Shown one piece after another: positions 25,883-36,810 of a DNA stretch of 64,000 nt. Position 1 is the first letter of the stretch; each line of letters begins with the position of its first letter. Source of the DNA: Ardenticatenales bacterium (GTDB lineage: Bacteria > Chloroflexota > Anaerolineae > Promineifilales > Promineifilaceae); the NCBI GenBank assembly GCA_020634575.1, contig JACKBM010000035.1, forward strand, positions 6,441-70,440, read 5' to 3'. Position numbers and translations under genes: made by a program. Under the pieces are notes generated by a model. It had not been told where the DNA came from and did not search any database. It saw only the letters and a list, made by a program, of their open reading frames with translations.

Positions 25883-26290
25883 ATGTTGCGAACAACCATT
25901 GGGCATCACGCCCACACAAACACAGGCAAATGGTCCGTCGCGCTCATCATTGCCATGCCGATACTGTTTGCCATCGGCTCCGCGTTTACCGGTACTCTTT
26001 TACAGCGCGGTATCCCTCCGGCGACACCATCCTGGCCGCCGACATCGCCGCCCGGCCGGCCCTGGCCCCTCACCATGCTGAGCGGTATATGGCCGCCGGC
26101 GTCGCCGCACTGATCACCGGCCTGGTAGCGATCCTGCACGAGAAGATCACGCCCTGCTCTCGTCTACGTCGCCACCCTCTTTGGCGCCCTCGAGGCCTCT
26201 GTCCTGATTGGCGGTTCCTGTTCCCGCACAGCCATTTTGCGGCGCTGGTTATCCTAACCAGGTGCCTGATAGATCTTGAAATGCCTTGAT
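25883..26290 (+). pseudogene. Decayed small membrane protein
   Basis: ATG 25883 gives WSVALIIAMPILFAIGSAF, a plausible membrane helix. The frame is then lost, and other frames carry ILAADIAARPALAPHH and AAGVAALITGLVAILHEK, then GALEASVLIGGSCSRTA-type and FLFPH pieces that look like further helices and loops of one protein of about 120 residues. At least two frameshifts separate the pieces. No family assigned. Confidence 0.45.
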
Positions 26291-29200
26291 CCTATCCGGT
26301 CGTTCTAGTATCGGGGGAGCTTAAGGTACCGGGTGATGGGAGCTTTATCCACACAGAAAACTGTTTTTTCTCTCACGAAAACGGGAGTTCATAAGGGGAG
26401 CTATTGTAGAATGAGGGCAACTCAGACCCACAAAGAAAAATCGTTTCTGATGGGGCCAGAGACAATAGTTAGCCTTTACAAAGAAGGTCTAGCGAAATGA
26501 AATGTGGAACAAGCAAGACAAGATCCTGAGACCACATTTGGCACCTGGGGAAAGACAATCATACCGCTCCCTGAGAGAGGAACGCAATCTAAGTCAGCTC
26601 AAGACTGCGGATGAGGTCCAGCTTATCCAATATGAAAGGGTGGTTGCTACTCACCTATTGGACGATTCCATGCATAGTGATGGGATTGTCGATTTTCACA
26701 TCGCCAGAGCAACGTGAGTGGCTTTGGTAATACAGGATATAGAATTTGATCATCAGCTGGTTGGTATTTGAAAGAAATCGACCCATAAGACCAAAACCGG
26801 TGGGTATCCACAGTTTCAAACAGTCGAGCTTGCTTTCTGGCACTATCCGATTGTTGAAATACCCCATTCGACAAACATCCGGTAAGGGCTTATCGAGGGG
26901 ACCATCGAATATCTGTTAATTTGCGGCAAACCGACCGGCATCGTAGATTCTGAAGGCCCGAATATTTGTGGGATTCTCGACAAAGCTCACGTGAATTACA
27001 TTTGTGTCTGCAAATCATCTGCTCACTGTTGATGACATAGGGCGGCTTGACACTCTGGCGGCGGCGTATGAGATCGTCGCTGAATATTCAATTGCCAGCG
27101 GCTTGAAGATGTGCCGTTACCGAGGTTACGGGCTGGTCAGATGATGATTGAGCTTACAACATGTTGATAGTCGATGGTGCGGTGGCAGTTGTTCATGTCC
27201 TTAGCTGACAATTGACTTGAATTAGAGACCACATATGCACTCCCGTAGCTTTTGATCCGGTTCCCGCACCTCTGGGACAATTCGACCACCAGTTGCATGC
27301 TATTTCGATTCTTTGAAGGGAAGTTTGGCTTTAGTCCAGATGTGCCCATGTGGACCATGTAATAGGTAACAAAGTTAGTAAAGTCGAAATTCCCTATTGC
27401 CGCAATAGCCACTATTCAATTGAAGGCTAACACTGCATGCTACGGACCTTTGCAGAGTTCGATTTCTAAGTGGCTGGCGCATCCAGACGTTATCGTTGTG
27501 TAGTGAAAAACACAATTGAGCCATGTCTGTGGGCAGTTCATAAGGAAAAGTAGCCAAAGAATGGCGGAAATTGCATCTTTCTAAATTGAGTTACACCCCT
27601 GAGAACTATCTAAAGCCAATCAATACATTATATAGTAGTAACTCTCTTGCTTATTTAAACACTTATTTTACCTCGGCCAACCCCATTTAGAACGCCTCAG
27701 CTGAGTCCGAACACCCAGTGAAGAATTGGCATGTATATGGCGGCGATTATTTCTTGTTTGATGGTCGTTTTATGCAATCCTGTTCTCACTTTGTCATGGG
27801 ATTTGCGCTTCCAACTTGTCGTCTCTGGCCCGAGTGAAGCAATGGTCTCTCTATCGCAGTGAAGTGCTATTCGTTGCCGGCCATCTCTGGAGAAGGGGGT
27901 GGTCGAGGAATCAGCCGCGCTGCCCGTATGCAACTCGAAAATGGAGTCTTTGTTCCGCGTTTACTGTTAATTTGATTTTCATTTTTCCGAACAACAGTAA
28001 GACGCTCCGCGATAAGGTCAGTAGCTCAACAGACCCATCTCGACCGTAATGACAATGACTGGGTGTGGCAATTACATTTTGCCACCACGGACACATGAAC
28101 ATTGTGGATTTGACAGGCTGGGTGAAATCTATCATTGGATAGATGCTATGTCCCAACCTGATAACGCAGGTGATGCCAGCCTTTCCTATGGAGCGGCCGA
28201 GGGCGAATGGACAACCATGCTTTCCCTTACCCATATCGCTACCCCTTCTCAATCTATCCTATCAGCAAGCGTTGTTTCCCCTGAAAAACGATGATGAAAT
28301 GTTTTCTGGCGACCATGAAAGGCTGTTGTATAAAATACGCTGCAAAAACATGTGACTCCGGGAATTCAGTTTAGGTCCTTGCCAAACGTGTGCGCCATTC
28401 CTGAAAAGGAGAGGCTACAGGGTAATGCCGAAACGAAACCAATACCTGATCCGTGAGTCCCAGGATGATTGGTGTGCCAACACCTGGAGAAGAATATCAT
28501 CGCATGTTGGGGAACATGAGGTATAAATAGATTTTGGCTTTGAGCAAAGTAATAGCCAACGATATCTGTGAGAAACCATGAAGCCATCTACATGCCAGAA
28601 ACGGCTTTATTCTCGACCATTGCCTAGTTTATCACTGGCTGAAAAAGCATTCTGGCAGCAATAAATCTGGAAGACCAACAGTATTGCGGGCTTCACTATA
28701 CCAAAGAGGAGCATCCAGGCGGGAATTGTACGAAGTTAACAAACCGGCCATTGGGAGCGCAAATACAAGGTACATTCTGCATTGACAAAGCCAGAGCGCA
28801 TTTAGACATTTCGTTGGGACAACGATTGATTCGATATCAAGAATTAGCCAGACGAAGCAATGGCCCTGTCAAATGACAAACTGGTCAGGAAAAACAATCA
28901 ATCGACCAGAAGATGTAGCGGGCAAAGGAAAAGCTGGTTTGGGTAACTGGTTTCCCTGGGTGCCGCTCCCTTCCATAGTGACTGAGAAGTAAACCGACTG
29001 CTGGAAAATGAGAAAACACCTGACAATTGCGTCCTGGCTACCTTGCAATTGAGTTCACCCGAGACCGGCGCGTGGGTCCAGACGCTACGTTAGCAAGTTT
29101 TCCTGCGCCCTCCTGGAAGCGAGCAATCCTGGACCGGGTCATCGGAAACGTGGACCGCTTCCAGCATAGGGCTCGGTCAGCATCTCAAGCTCATTGACCT

Positions 29201-30323
29201 GGCACTTCAGTAATTCGTATGGAACCACTTGAGTTTGGGTCATGTCGTGAACCATTTGGTGAACAGCAAGCACCAACAAACGCTCCAAGATGTGTTCCAT
29301 GATTCCAGTGAAGAGTAATATCGCTGGCGCGACATTGAGCTACCCCTGTCGTTCTAGGTGCGAAATACAGAAGGACGTGGGTCAGAGTGCAGTGGCGCTT
29401 AATGACGTTCGCGCTTTCTCATCGCCCACATCCGCCCCCAAACAAAGAGAGGCGCGGTGGATCTGTTCGCGGATTTCTGCAACGAAGCTGGTAAAGTGAT
29501 GGAATATAAGGACGCATTGCCAAAGTGAATTCGATGATCAGACAACACCTTTCATGGTGAAGTCATTAATCTGCGCGACGTCATCATTTGAAGGTCAGTC
29601 TGTTGAAGAACGCGAGGCGTTTCCGGATCGGCTACGATTACCTGGAATTTCGGTGCTGAACGTGGTGAGACAGAACGACCTTTTCGGGCAAGCTGATCAG
29701 GATGGATCCAGCTTCACAGAAAGTTGACGTCCAGGCAAGACTAGCCAACAAGAGCCTAAATAGCTGGCTAAATGACGCGCTTAAAGACCTCGGTGCCAGA
29801 GAAATCACTTACAACAAAGTGTGCTGCGACCCTGCGCCAAATTTGAATTGCAAATCGCTCATTGGCTGCAACACCGCCGTTGACTGAAACCATGCCGACA
29901 GGCGACGCTTTGATTCTTGAACAGTTTGCCAATTATTGCGGTGGTGCGTTCCAGCCGAAGGGCGATATTATCGCTGCCATCTGGATTTCTTGAGCTCGTA
30001 TCTCAACGAGCACGCCATTGCCTGCTGATCAAGCGCTTAGACTCACTAAAATCGGCATATGCATCAAACGAATTCATGTTGATTGTCTTTAGGGTTCGCC
30101 AACACCGTGTTACGGACCCGTACTTGAATCGATATGAGCAGTTGGCGAAGTCTATAAACATTTGCCTTGTCAGGTTAGTTCTCACGCCGGCAGAATACCG
30201 ACAGTTTCCGGGCAAGTGAGGAACAATCGCGTCAATTGAAATATGTACTTGCTGGCCTGTGACATTGGCCTGCTTTGTCAACCTGAGGGGTTAGCTAACG
30301 ACGTATCAAACACAGGAGAATCC
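26291..30323. other. AT-richer, gene-poor degraded region
   Basis: About 4 kb with no reading frame that looks like a real protein. Base composition is visibly lower in GC than in flanking genes (for example around 27361-27660). Short open frames (26502, 29702, 29917 and others) are 60-100 codons, overlap randomly and lack coherent family motifs or ribosome sites. I read it as old, heavily mutated DNA. No ACCGGCCGGT palindrome occurs here. Confidence 0.55.
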
Positions 30324-31659
30324 ATGAACGCTATCATTCTGCATACAGACCATCTAATTACAATGAATGCGACGAATGAAATCATCATTAACGGCGCAGT
30401 CTTGATAAGCGGAACGGCAAGATTCGTTGTTGGCACTGCATCTGAGGATCAAAGCGGCAAATCCAGATGTTTGATTGAAAAGGTTGGCTGATCGCCTGCT
30501 TATGCCGGGGCTGATTAATGCCCACATGCATTCTGGATTACTCCGTGGCACGGCCGAAGGATTGCCCGTCTGGGAATGGCTTCAGCAGTTCATTGACCCC
30601 ATGCATCGCGTCATCAATATGAGCAAGAAGCAAAAATTGCCTCATTCTGTGCTATGCTGAATCGCTTTTGTCTGGCACCACAACGACTGTGGACATGTGG
30701 CGCCATATGCATGGCAGCGCCACTGCGGCAGCAGAATTAGGAATCCGTGCCGTGCTCGTGCCATATGTGGCTGAACATCCCGAGCATGATTATTTTGAGA
30801 CTTTGCAAACCAATGAGGCTCTTATCCAGCAATGGCACGGCGGCGCGAACGGTCGTGCACACGTTTGGGTCTTCGGAGCATATGTTTACGCTGCACCTGA
30901 AGCGTGGGGCGTGCATTTGATGGCGAAACATTATCAAACTGGCTTCACACCCACAGCAACGAAAGCAAATTCGACGTCGATGAAACCAGAAACGCTACAA
31001 TCTCCGACCGGTGAAGCGCTAGAAAAATTCGGTCTGCTCGATGCGCCCCACACGTTGCTTGCCCTGTGTTTTGGCTTTCGGACAGTGAAATTGAAACCTG
31101 GCTGAGCGCAATGTTGGCGTCGCGCACAACCCCGTTAGCAACATGAAAACTCGCTAGCAGCGCCTGCGCGTGTGGTGGACCTGCTTTGCCAAACAGGTGG
31201 CCGTTGGCCTTGGCACTGATGGTGAAAGGAAAACAATAACCTCGATATGTTTGAGGAGATGAAAACATCATCGCTCCTCGCCAAACTATCAACTCTTGAT
31301 GCTGCGGCACTTGATGCCTGATCTGTCTGCCGTATGGCAACCACTGGCGCACGTGCTCTGGGATTGGATGCTGAAATAGGCTCGATAGAAGTTGGCAAGC
31401 AGGCCGACCTGACGTGCCATTCCGCAGCAACACGCCGCGTCTCACTCCACTTCTCTCCGGAAATGATGGCAATCTGCATCACAACCTCGTTCACGCCGTT
31501 GAGGTGACGTTGATATGACAATGGCTGCTGGCAACATCGTTGTTATGGTGGCAACTGCCTGCCGATCTTCAGGAGCTGATCGCCGCTGAACGGAGTCCCA
31601 ATCTATTTCGCAGCGTGGGGCTGGCAACGCACGATACGGTTAATTTGCCCCAACCGTGA
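30324..31659 (+). pseudogene. Amidohydrolase (SAH/MTA deaminase, TrzA/AtzA-like), heavily mutated
   Basis: ATG 30324 has AGGAG upstream and gives MNAIILHTDHLITMNATNEI. Successive frames then supply the family landmarks in order: PGLINAHMHSGLLRGTAEG (metal-binding HxH), LSGTTTTVDMWRHMHG, FGAYVYAAPEAWG, VGLGTDG, ARALGLDAEIGSIEVGKQAD, NDGNLHHNLVHAV and a C-terminus LATHDTVNLPQP ending at 31659. About six frameshifts and stops break it. An intact enzyme would deaminate S-adenosylhomocysteine, methylthioadenosine or related compounds. Confidence 0.75.
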
Positions 31660-32559
31660 TTAGCTGCTGGAAGAGATCTAAGCATCCAGGCTCGCCTCCT
31701 GGCTATTGTCGTCGCATAATACCACCTCTCCAAGTGGTCGATGTCGCTTATCGGACTTGTGCGTTTCTATGTTAACGATTCACAATGTAACTTTTCCTCC
31801 TGGCACCATATTAACCAGCCTGTTTATTGTTTACTAAGTCCCCGTAACCTGGTGGTTGAGCTAGCGAACTTGACCGCCCTTCCGCTATATACATCTATAG
31901 CCTGGCGCCAATTGGAATCTTTTTCAGGGTCTGCAATCGCCACTACTATCAATTTCGAGAAAATCATCTTCCAAATATGGACCGCGCTTTTTGGTCATCT
32001 TTCTATTGTCTATTGTGGTGTTGATAGCAATACCAAAACAAATCAAACCAGGGTGGTTGGTGGCGAACAGGAATAGGATATTGTCAACACCATTTCAGAC
32101 CTTGGGCGGGCAATGCCAGAAACAAGGTGGCGGAAACTGGTAAATCACAATCTGTCTGCTTGAAATGGATTAATGAACAATATAATTAGCCAAACCCAGG
32201 ATAAAGCCTGGGAACTTGAGAGGCGTCTGTCAAAAGAAGCACAGCAAGACGGAAGCAAAAATCTGAGAAGAAAGAAACCACCTGATACATCCCAGCACAT
32301 AGCGCCAAAAGCGAACGATCAAATAAATCTCTGCCCAAAAAAACTAAAACGCTTTAGGGAACCGGAAGCCAGGACTACAATTGGGAAGAGAGAGCTACCA
32401 AAGTGTCAGCGCTCATTGTCCAAACAGGAATTGCAGATAAGGACCGCTCCAGTGCAATGTAAAGGCTCGGCAGACTTAAAATGGCATTTGCCACGGTGCA
32501 AGCGGTGGTGGTTGATTCGGTGATGAATGTAACTTGTTATTGCGGAAAGGGTACAGGAT
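31660..32559. other. Spacer between two amidohydrolase remnants
   Basis: No credible gene. The open frames at 31741 and 32173 (111 and 116 codons) have no recognisable motif and biased, unlikely composition. The stretch probably holds the eroded body of the second amidohydrolase or an insertion. Confidence 0.4.
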
Positions 32560-32646
32560 GTATTGCCAGAAAACCAAATCTATTCCACCGGCGCGCAGAG
32601 TGGCTGGCAACGCACGATACGGTTAATTCACTACAAGCAAAGGATT
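32560..32646 (+). pseudogene. C-terminal remnant of a second amidohydrolase
   Basis: The frame reading RRAEWLATHDTVNSLQAKD and ending at TAG 32646 matches the C-terminus of the amidohydrolase remnant at 31620-31659. The DNA match is 27 bases exact (31619-31645 against 32602-32628), followed by a second shared block GATTAGCTGCTGG. It is the tail of a tandem paralogue. Confidence 0.65.
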
Positions 32647-32864
32647 AGCTGCTGGACTGTGGTGATTGTCATGCAGTGTCTCGTTTCTGGATAGCAATCG
32701 GTTTCCGCCAGGAAATCGGCTAGAAGCTTTAGCACTGTGATCACCTTGATTCATCGAATCGCTGTAGCAATTGGAATACCCCCAGGCTGAGAGAGCAGTA
32801 GCAACTCGTTCGTATCAGATGTGGCAGTGCCGGAAGCACCGTGCCACTCGCAATGAGGCAGATT

Positions 32865-34031
32865 ATGAAAACATCCAGCGATGAACTCTTGGCGAAGACA
32901 GGCCGCGCCTCAGCTGCAGTTGACCAAACCCCTGGCCAGATAATCCTGGCTAAAGAGTTCAAGATTTATTCCAAGGTTCTGGCTGAAGAACGGCCCTTCG
33001 TCGTCGCCCTGCCTGAGGGTTACGACGACAGCGAAGCCCATTATCCGGTTTTGTATCTGCTCGACGGATTACAAAACATCTGGCACGTGGTAGGCAGTGC
33101 TGAACTGTTGACCCGCACCGGACATATCCCGCCCCTGATCATTGTCGGCATCAAAAGCGTCAACCGGATGCGGGATTTCACTCCGTCGGCGGCAGCCGAG
33201 ATTCCCTATAGTGGCGGCGGCACTAACTTTCTGGAATTCATAAGCAGCGAATTGATGCCCCACATCGAGGCCACGTATCGCACCCACCCCTACCGCATCC
33301 TGGAGGGCCATTCCTTGGGCGGCCTCTTTGTGGCCGATGTCCTTCTGACAAGACCGGCACTCTTTGACGCCTATATTGTCATGAGTCCGGCCTTCTGGTG
33401 GAATCAGGAAGAAATGGCCCAAAAGGCGACAACCTTTTTGCCAACACAACCTACATTGCCTAAATCACTGTACCTCAGTATCGGCACCGAGGATGGTACC
33501 GGTATGCGCAACGAGCTCAGCCGCTTTGTCGAGGTGGTCAAAGAACATGCGCCCGCTGGGTTACGCTGGGAACATCGGGAGATGGATGGCGAGGGGCATA
33601 TGTCCGCGCCGCTACGGATCAACTATTTTGGCCTGAAGTTCGTGTTTGCCGACATGCAGCTGCCAGAAGCGCTATGGCAGGCCTACGACAACGAGACCTT
33701 TCTGGCGCATGAGAGGAGGATAATGGCTAAGTATGGGCGAGCAGCCAAACAATCAGGCGAAAACTACATTACGTTGGGCCTGCAATTGATGAAAGCAAAG
33801 AAGTTCGCCGCCGCCATTACCGTCTTCAAACGCAACACGGAAGCATACCCCATCTTTCCGCCCAATTACGCCTGGCTGGCCGATGCGTATGAACAGAATC
33901 AGGCGCAGCGCGCGGCGCTGGCAGCCTATCAACAGGCGCTGGCCCGATCCATAAAAATCGATTATGGCCAGGAAGAAAATTACCGATCGCACATCGAACG
34001 CTTGAAGGCTATTTTAGGGCACACGGATTAG
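32865..34031 (+). CDS. Putative esterase (PF00756-type alpha/beta hydrolase) with TPR-like tail
   Basis: 388 residues from ATG 32865, with GAGG six bases upstream (ATG 32853 and GTG 32841 are alternatives). The catalytic domain has FVVALPEGYDDSEAHYPVLY, YLLDG and the nucleophile elbow GHSLGG (Ser150), then SIGTEDG (probable acid) and MDGEGHMSAP (probable His). This is the esterase D/IroE/Fes-like family. Residues about 290-385 form helical TPR-like hairpins (NYITLGLQLMKAKKFAAAIT, NYAWLADAYEQNQAQRAALA). No signal peptide is visible, so it is either cytoplasmic or has lost its leader. Substrate unknown. It is the first intact gene right of the degraded region and converges with the FTR1 gene. 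Confidence 0.87.
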   Translation: MKTSSDELLAKTGRASAAVDQTPGQIILAKEFKIYSKVLAEERPFVVALPEGYDDSEAHYPVLYLLDGLQNIWHVVGSAELLTRTGHIPPLIIVGIKSVNRMRDFTPSAAAEIPYSGGGTNFLEFISSELMPHIEATYRTHPYRILEGHSLGGLFVADVLLTRPALFDAYIVMSPAFWWNQEEMAQKATTFLPTQPTLPKSLYLSIGTEDGTGMRNELSRFVEVVKEHAPAGLRWEHREMDGEGHMSAPLRINYFGLKFVFADMQLPEALWQAYDNETFLAHERRIMAKYGRAAKQSGENYITLGLQLMKAKKFAAAITVFKRNTEAYPIFPPNYAWLADAYEQNQAQRAALAAYQQALARSIKIDYGQEENYRSHIERLKAILGHTD

Positions 34032-34160
34032 CCGTTTAGCGATAAGGGAATGGGGCAAACTTTTATTCAAAATTCAGGCATATACCCCTGATTACCATCC
34101 CAGGAAAAGCACCAAAGAGGCGCCATTGTCGCTATCAAGTTACGTTCCATACAGACTGCG

Positions 34161-34988
34161 CTAAGCAGCCGAAACCTGTTGCATAGCCATCCCCTTCTGC
34201 TGTCTGCGAAACCCGAAGAAAAGCACGGCAAAGTAACCCAGATACGCCAACACCTCTGTTAGTGAAGGGTTACCATTGTAGCCAAACAGGGTTTTTAGCA
34301 GTTCACCGACGAATGAGTTCTCGTCAAGCAGGGGATTGATATTCCAGACATGCTCAATGAGGGGGGCGATCAAGCCGGCTTCGTTCAGCTCGTGCACGCC
34401 ATGGGCCACCAGGCCGGCAGCAAAGAGGATCAGGACAATACTGGTGTATTTGAAAAAGCGGGCCATATCCAGCTTGATCAGCCGGTTAAAGAGAGCCCAG
34501 GCGACACCAATAATCACAACCAGGCCCAGGACCGCGCCCCAAATGGTCGCCTGACCGCCAGACGTAAACGAGGCGGCAGCCAGAAATAGAGCCAGTTCAA
34601 TCCCTTCGCGCACGATGGCCAGGAAGGCAACTGCAAAGAGCGTCTGTTTACTGCGCTGCCCGGCAACCGCTTGTATCTCAGCGGTCAAGCTCTGGCTGCG
34701 GGATTTAGCCTGATAACGCATCCACAGGATCATCCAGGTGAGCACGACGGCGGCCAGCAGCATGGTGATGCCTTCAAAAATCTCCTCAGCTTTACCTTCC
34801 AATGAGATGCCAATTTGATAAAGAACAATCGCGGCAATGGCGCTGACAGCCACGGCGGTCAGGGTTCCAGCCCAAACCACGGGCTGGAGATCGTCGCGAT
34901 TCATCTTGCGCAAGGCACCCAAGACAATACCGACGATTAAGGCGGCTTCAAGTCCTTCACGTAGCGCTAACAAAAATGCAGGTAACAA
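34161..34988 (-). CDS. FTR1-family high-affinity iron permease (EfeU-like)
   Basis: 275 residues, seven predicted membrane helices. The two iron-binding motifs are REGLE (residues 10-14) and REGIE (127-131), placed as in FTR1/EfeU. The frame is open 29 codons upstream but the family starts just before the first REGLE helix. TTG 34988 gives MLPAFLLALREGLEA and has GAGG eight bases upstream. No EfeO or EfeB gene is adjacent. A 16-base inverted repeat at 35066-35081 is a candidate iron-responsive operator. Confidence 0.92.
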   Translation of the reverse strand: MLPAFLLALREGLEAALIVGIVLGALRKMNRDDLQPVVWAGTLTAVAVSAIAAIVLYQIGISLEGKAEEIFEGITMLLAAVVLTWMILWMRYQAKSRSQSLTAEIQAVAGQRSKQTLFAVAFLAIVREGIELALFLAAASFTSGGQATIWGAVLGLVVIIGVAWALFNRLIKLDMARFFKYTSIVLILFAAGLVAHGVHELNEAGLIAPLIEHVWNINPLLDENSFVGELLKTLFGYNGNPSLTEVLAYLGYFAVLFFGFRRQQKGMAMQQVSAA

Positions 34989-35065
34989 AATAGCGTCCTC
35001 ACTTTTCCAACCAGAATTGATGGAGCCATTGTCGGCCCTGAGCAAGCGAGAATCAATGCAGCCAG

Positions 35066-35081
35066 TTAATTTCAAAATTAA
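35066..35081. promoter_or_regulatory. AT-rich inverted repeat upstream of the iron permease
   Basis: TTAATTT (35066-35072) and AAATTAA (35075-35081) are perfect inverted repeats around CA, about 78 bases before the TTG start. The flanks CCA/TGG extend the symmetry with one extra base. It could be a Fur- or DtxR-family operator, but matches neither consensus exactly. Confidence 0.35.
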
Positions 35082-35450
35082 TGGCAGGCAATCTTTGGCT
35101 TAACCAGTGTTAACTTTTTGTTGAATCAACCCCAGATGGTGGAAGTTGAGGCCAAGGCCGGTCCCGTGGCGTCAATGGCAACTGTCGCGTGCATTGAATG
35201 ACGGCTACAAGGCTTGTCCGTAGACCCTATTGCCTAAAGGTCCGATGTCACCTAGAAAATGGCCACGCGGCGGGCCGCGTTCAATAAGGCAAGCATCCTG
35301 GTTGACACGCAGGCAGCTTTTGAGGCAGTCTTATCACATACGCTCTCATTAACAATCGCACCTATTCGCGTTTAGCCCCCGGCAGCAATTTAAGCGATGC
35401 TATTTCTGGCCTTTCTCCAGGCTGTGGGGCGTTCAGTGGGGGTAAATCGT
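35082..35450. other. Intergenic region
   Basis: About 370 bases between the iron permease and the methyltransferase-like gene. No gene seen. TTGACA at about 35302 has no matching -10 at a normal distance. Confidence 0.4.
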
Positions 35451-36173
35451 ATGTCCTCTCAGAAGGTCGCGAACCCGGAACAAATCCCATCAAGTTCCCT
35501 GCAGCATTGGATCAGGTTGACGCTGGTCTATCTCCTTATCCCTTTAATCCTTTTGCTTTGCGGCGGGGATATTCGGTGGTGGCAGGCCTGGGTCTTTACT
35601 TTGCTCATTATGGCTGCCGGCCTGGGCGGGCGCATTTGGGCAGAAAGGCGGCATCCGGGCCTGATGGCCGAGCGACAAAGCGCGGAGAGTCTCCAGGAAG
35701 CAAAAGCCTGGGACAAGGTGCTGGCGCCGTTGATGGCGATCAGTATTGCCTTTCCGCTCGTCATTGTGGCCGGGCTGGACCATCGCTTTGGCTGGTCAGC
35801 TGCGTTCCCTCTGTGGCTAAACGTGCTTGGCCTTGGCCTCATCGCGGTCGGTTACGCCCTGGCTGTGTGGGCCCTGGCCGAGAACCGTTTCTTTGCCAGC
35901 GTGGTGCGAATTCAGATGGATCGCGGCCACGTGGTTTGTGACACCGGTCCCTACCGTATCGTGCGGCATCCGGGCTACGGCGGTAATGTGCTGGCGCTGC
36001 CTGGCATGGTGCTGGCTTTTAGCTCGTGGTGGACAGTTATTCCGGCCGGTGTCGCCCTAATCATCGCCGTGATCCGCACCGCCCTGGAAGACAAAACGCT
36101 GCAAGCCGAGTTACCGGGGTACAAGGAATATGCAGCTCGTGTCCGTTATCGCTTGCTGCCAGGGATTTACTAG
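35451..36173 (+). CDS. Isoprenylcysteine carboxyl methyltransferase-like membrane protein
   Basis: 240 residues from ATG 35451 (preceded by GGGGG); the open frame extends 18 codons further. Five or so membrane helices. The C-terminal half has the ICMT/PEMT-family core: ALAENRFFASVVRIQMDRGH, TGPYRIVRHPGYGG (the SAM-binding H-P-x-Y-x-G motif), and a final EDKTLQAELPGYKEYAARVRYRLLP. Bacterial members methylate lipids or small molecules rather than prenyl-Cys proteins. It stands alone, with 68 bases to the next gene. Confidence 0.85.
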   Translation: MSSQKVANPEQIPSSSLQHWIRLTLVYLLIPLILLLCGGDIRWWQAWVFTLLIMAAGLGGRIWAERRHPGLMAERQSAESLQEAKAWDKVLAPLMAISIAFPLVIVAGLDHRFGWSAAFPLWLNVLGLGLIAVGYALAVWALAENRFFASVVRIQMDRGHVVCDTGPYRIVRHPGYGGNVLALPGMVLAFSSWWTVIPAGVALIIAVIRTALEDKTLQAELPGYKEYAARVRYRLLPGIY

Positions 36174-36241
36174 GGGACATTAAGTTGGCATCAACGGGCA
36201 TTTCCTGTCGCTCCGGGGCAACACTCTATTAGGAAAACCTC

Positions 36242-36760
36242 ATGCTCCCACCAGGTCACGCAGCGGGCGGATACATTATCGGCACCATAGCTGCTACTTT
36301 AACCAAGTCTGATTCTAAAAATAGAGAGGTATTCCAGCTCGTCGGTTTGTTTGGTGGCCTGTTGCCCGATCTTGATTTGGTGCTTTATCACTCGCTGCGA
36401 AAAAGATTCAATTTGCCAGCTCAGATTGAGCACCATACCTGGTTCACTCACACATTTCCATTCTATGTCGTACTCGGCAGCTTTCTGGCATTTGGGGCCA
36501 CTATTACCCGTCAACCAAATTGGTTGAAATTGATTATCACGATGATTGCCGGGTCTTGTATTCATCTCGTTCAAGACATGTTTGGCAGTGGCGACGGAAT
36601 CATGATGTTGTATCCCTTCAGCAAGCGAATGTTTGGCATTCGCTTGCTAAACGTCCATGGCAAGGAATGGCGCAAACGCTACACAAGCGATCCGATATTT
36701 TCGCTTGAGCTATTATTGATAATCATCGCCTTAGTCACTCTTCTAAAAAGGAACAAGTAG
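36242..36760 (+). CDS. DUF457 (YdjM-like) membrane-bound metal-dependent hydrolase family protein
   Basis: 172 residues. LPPGHAAGGYIIG at the N-terminus, GLLPDLDLVLYH, and HHTWFTHTFPFY carry the conserved His and Asp residues of the DUF457/YdjM family. Two or three membrane helices follow, ending in a basic KRNK. The family is annotated as metal-dependent hydrolase by motif only. The gene is visibly AT-richer than the hox and nos genes, which may indicate transfer. Confidence 0.8.
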   Translation: MLPPGHAAGGYIIGTIAATLTKSDSKNREVFQLVGLFGGLLPDLDLVLYHSLRKRFNLPAQIEHHTWFTHTFPFYVVLGSFLAFGATITRQPNWLKLIITMIAGSCIHLVQDMFGSGDGIMMLYPFSKRMFGIRLLNVHGKEWRKRYTSDPIFSLELLLIIIALVTLLKRNK

Positions 36761-36810
36761 CGGGTTTTCGGTACCTTACAGTAATAAACTTTCAGAGGGA
36801 GGAAGAGAAA

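Noticed and set aside
26502..30219. Short open frames in the degraded region
   Set aside because: 60-100 codons, overlapping in several frames, without coherent motifs or good start signals.
31619..32628. 27-base direct repeats as attachment sites of an integrated element
   Set aside because: Both copies encode the same amidohydrolase C-terminus in frame, and no integrase lies between them.
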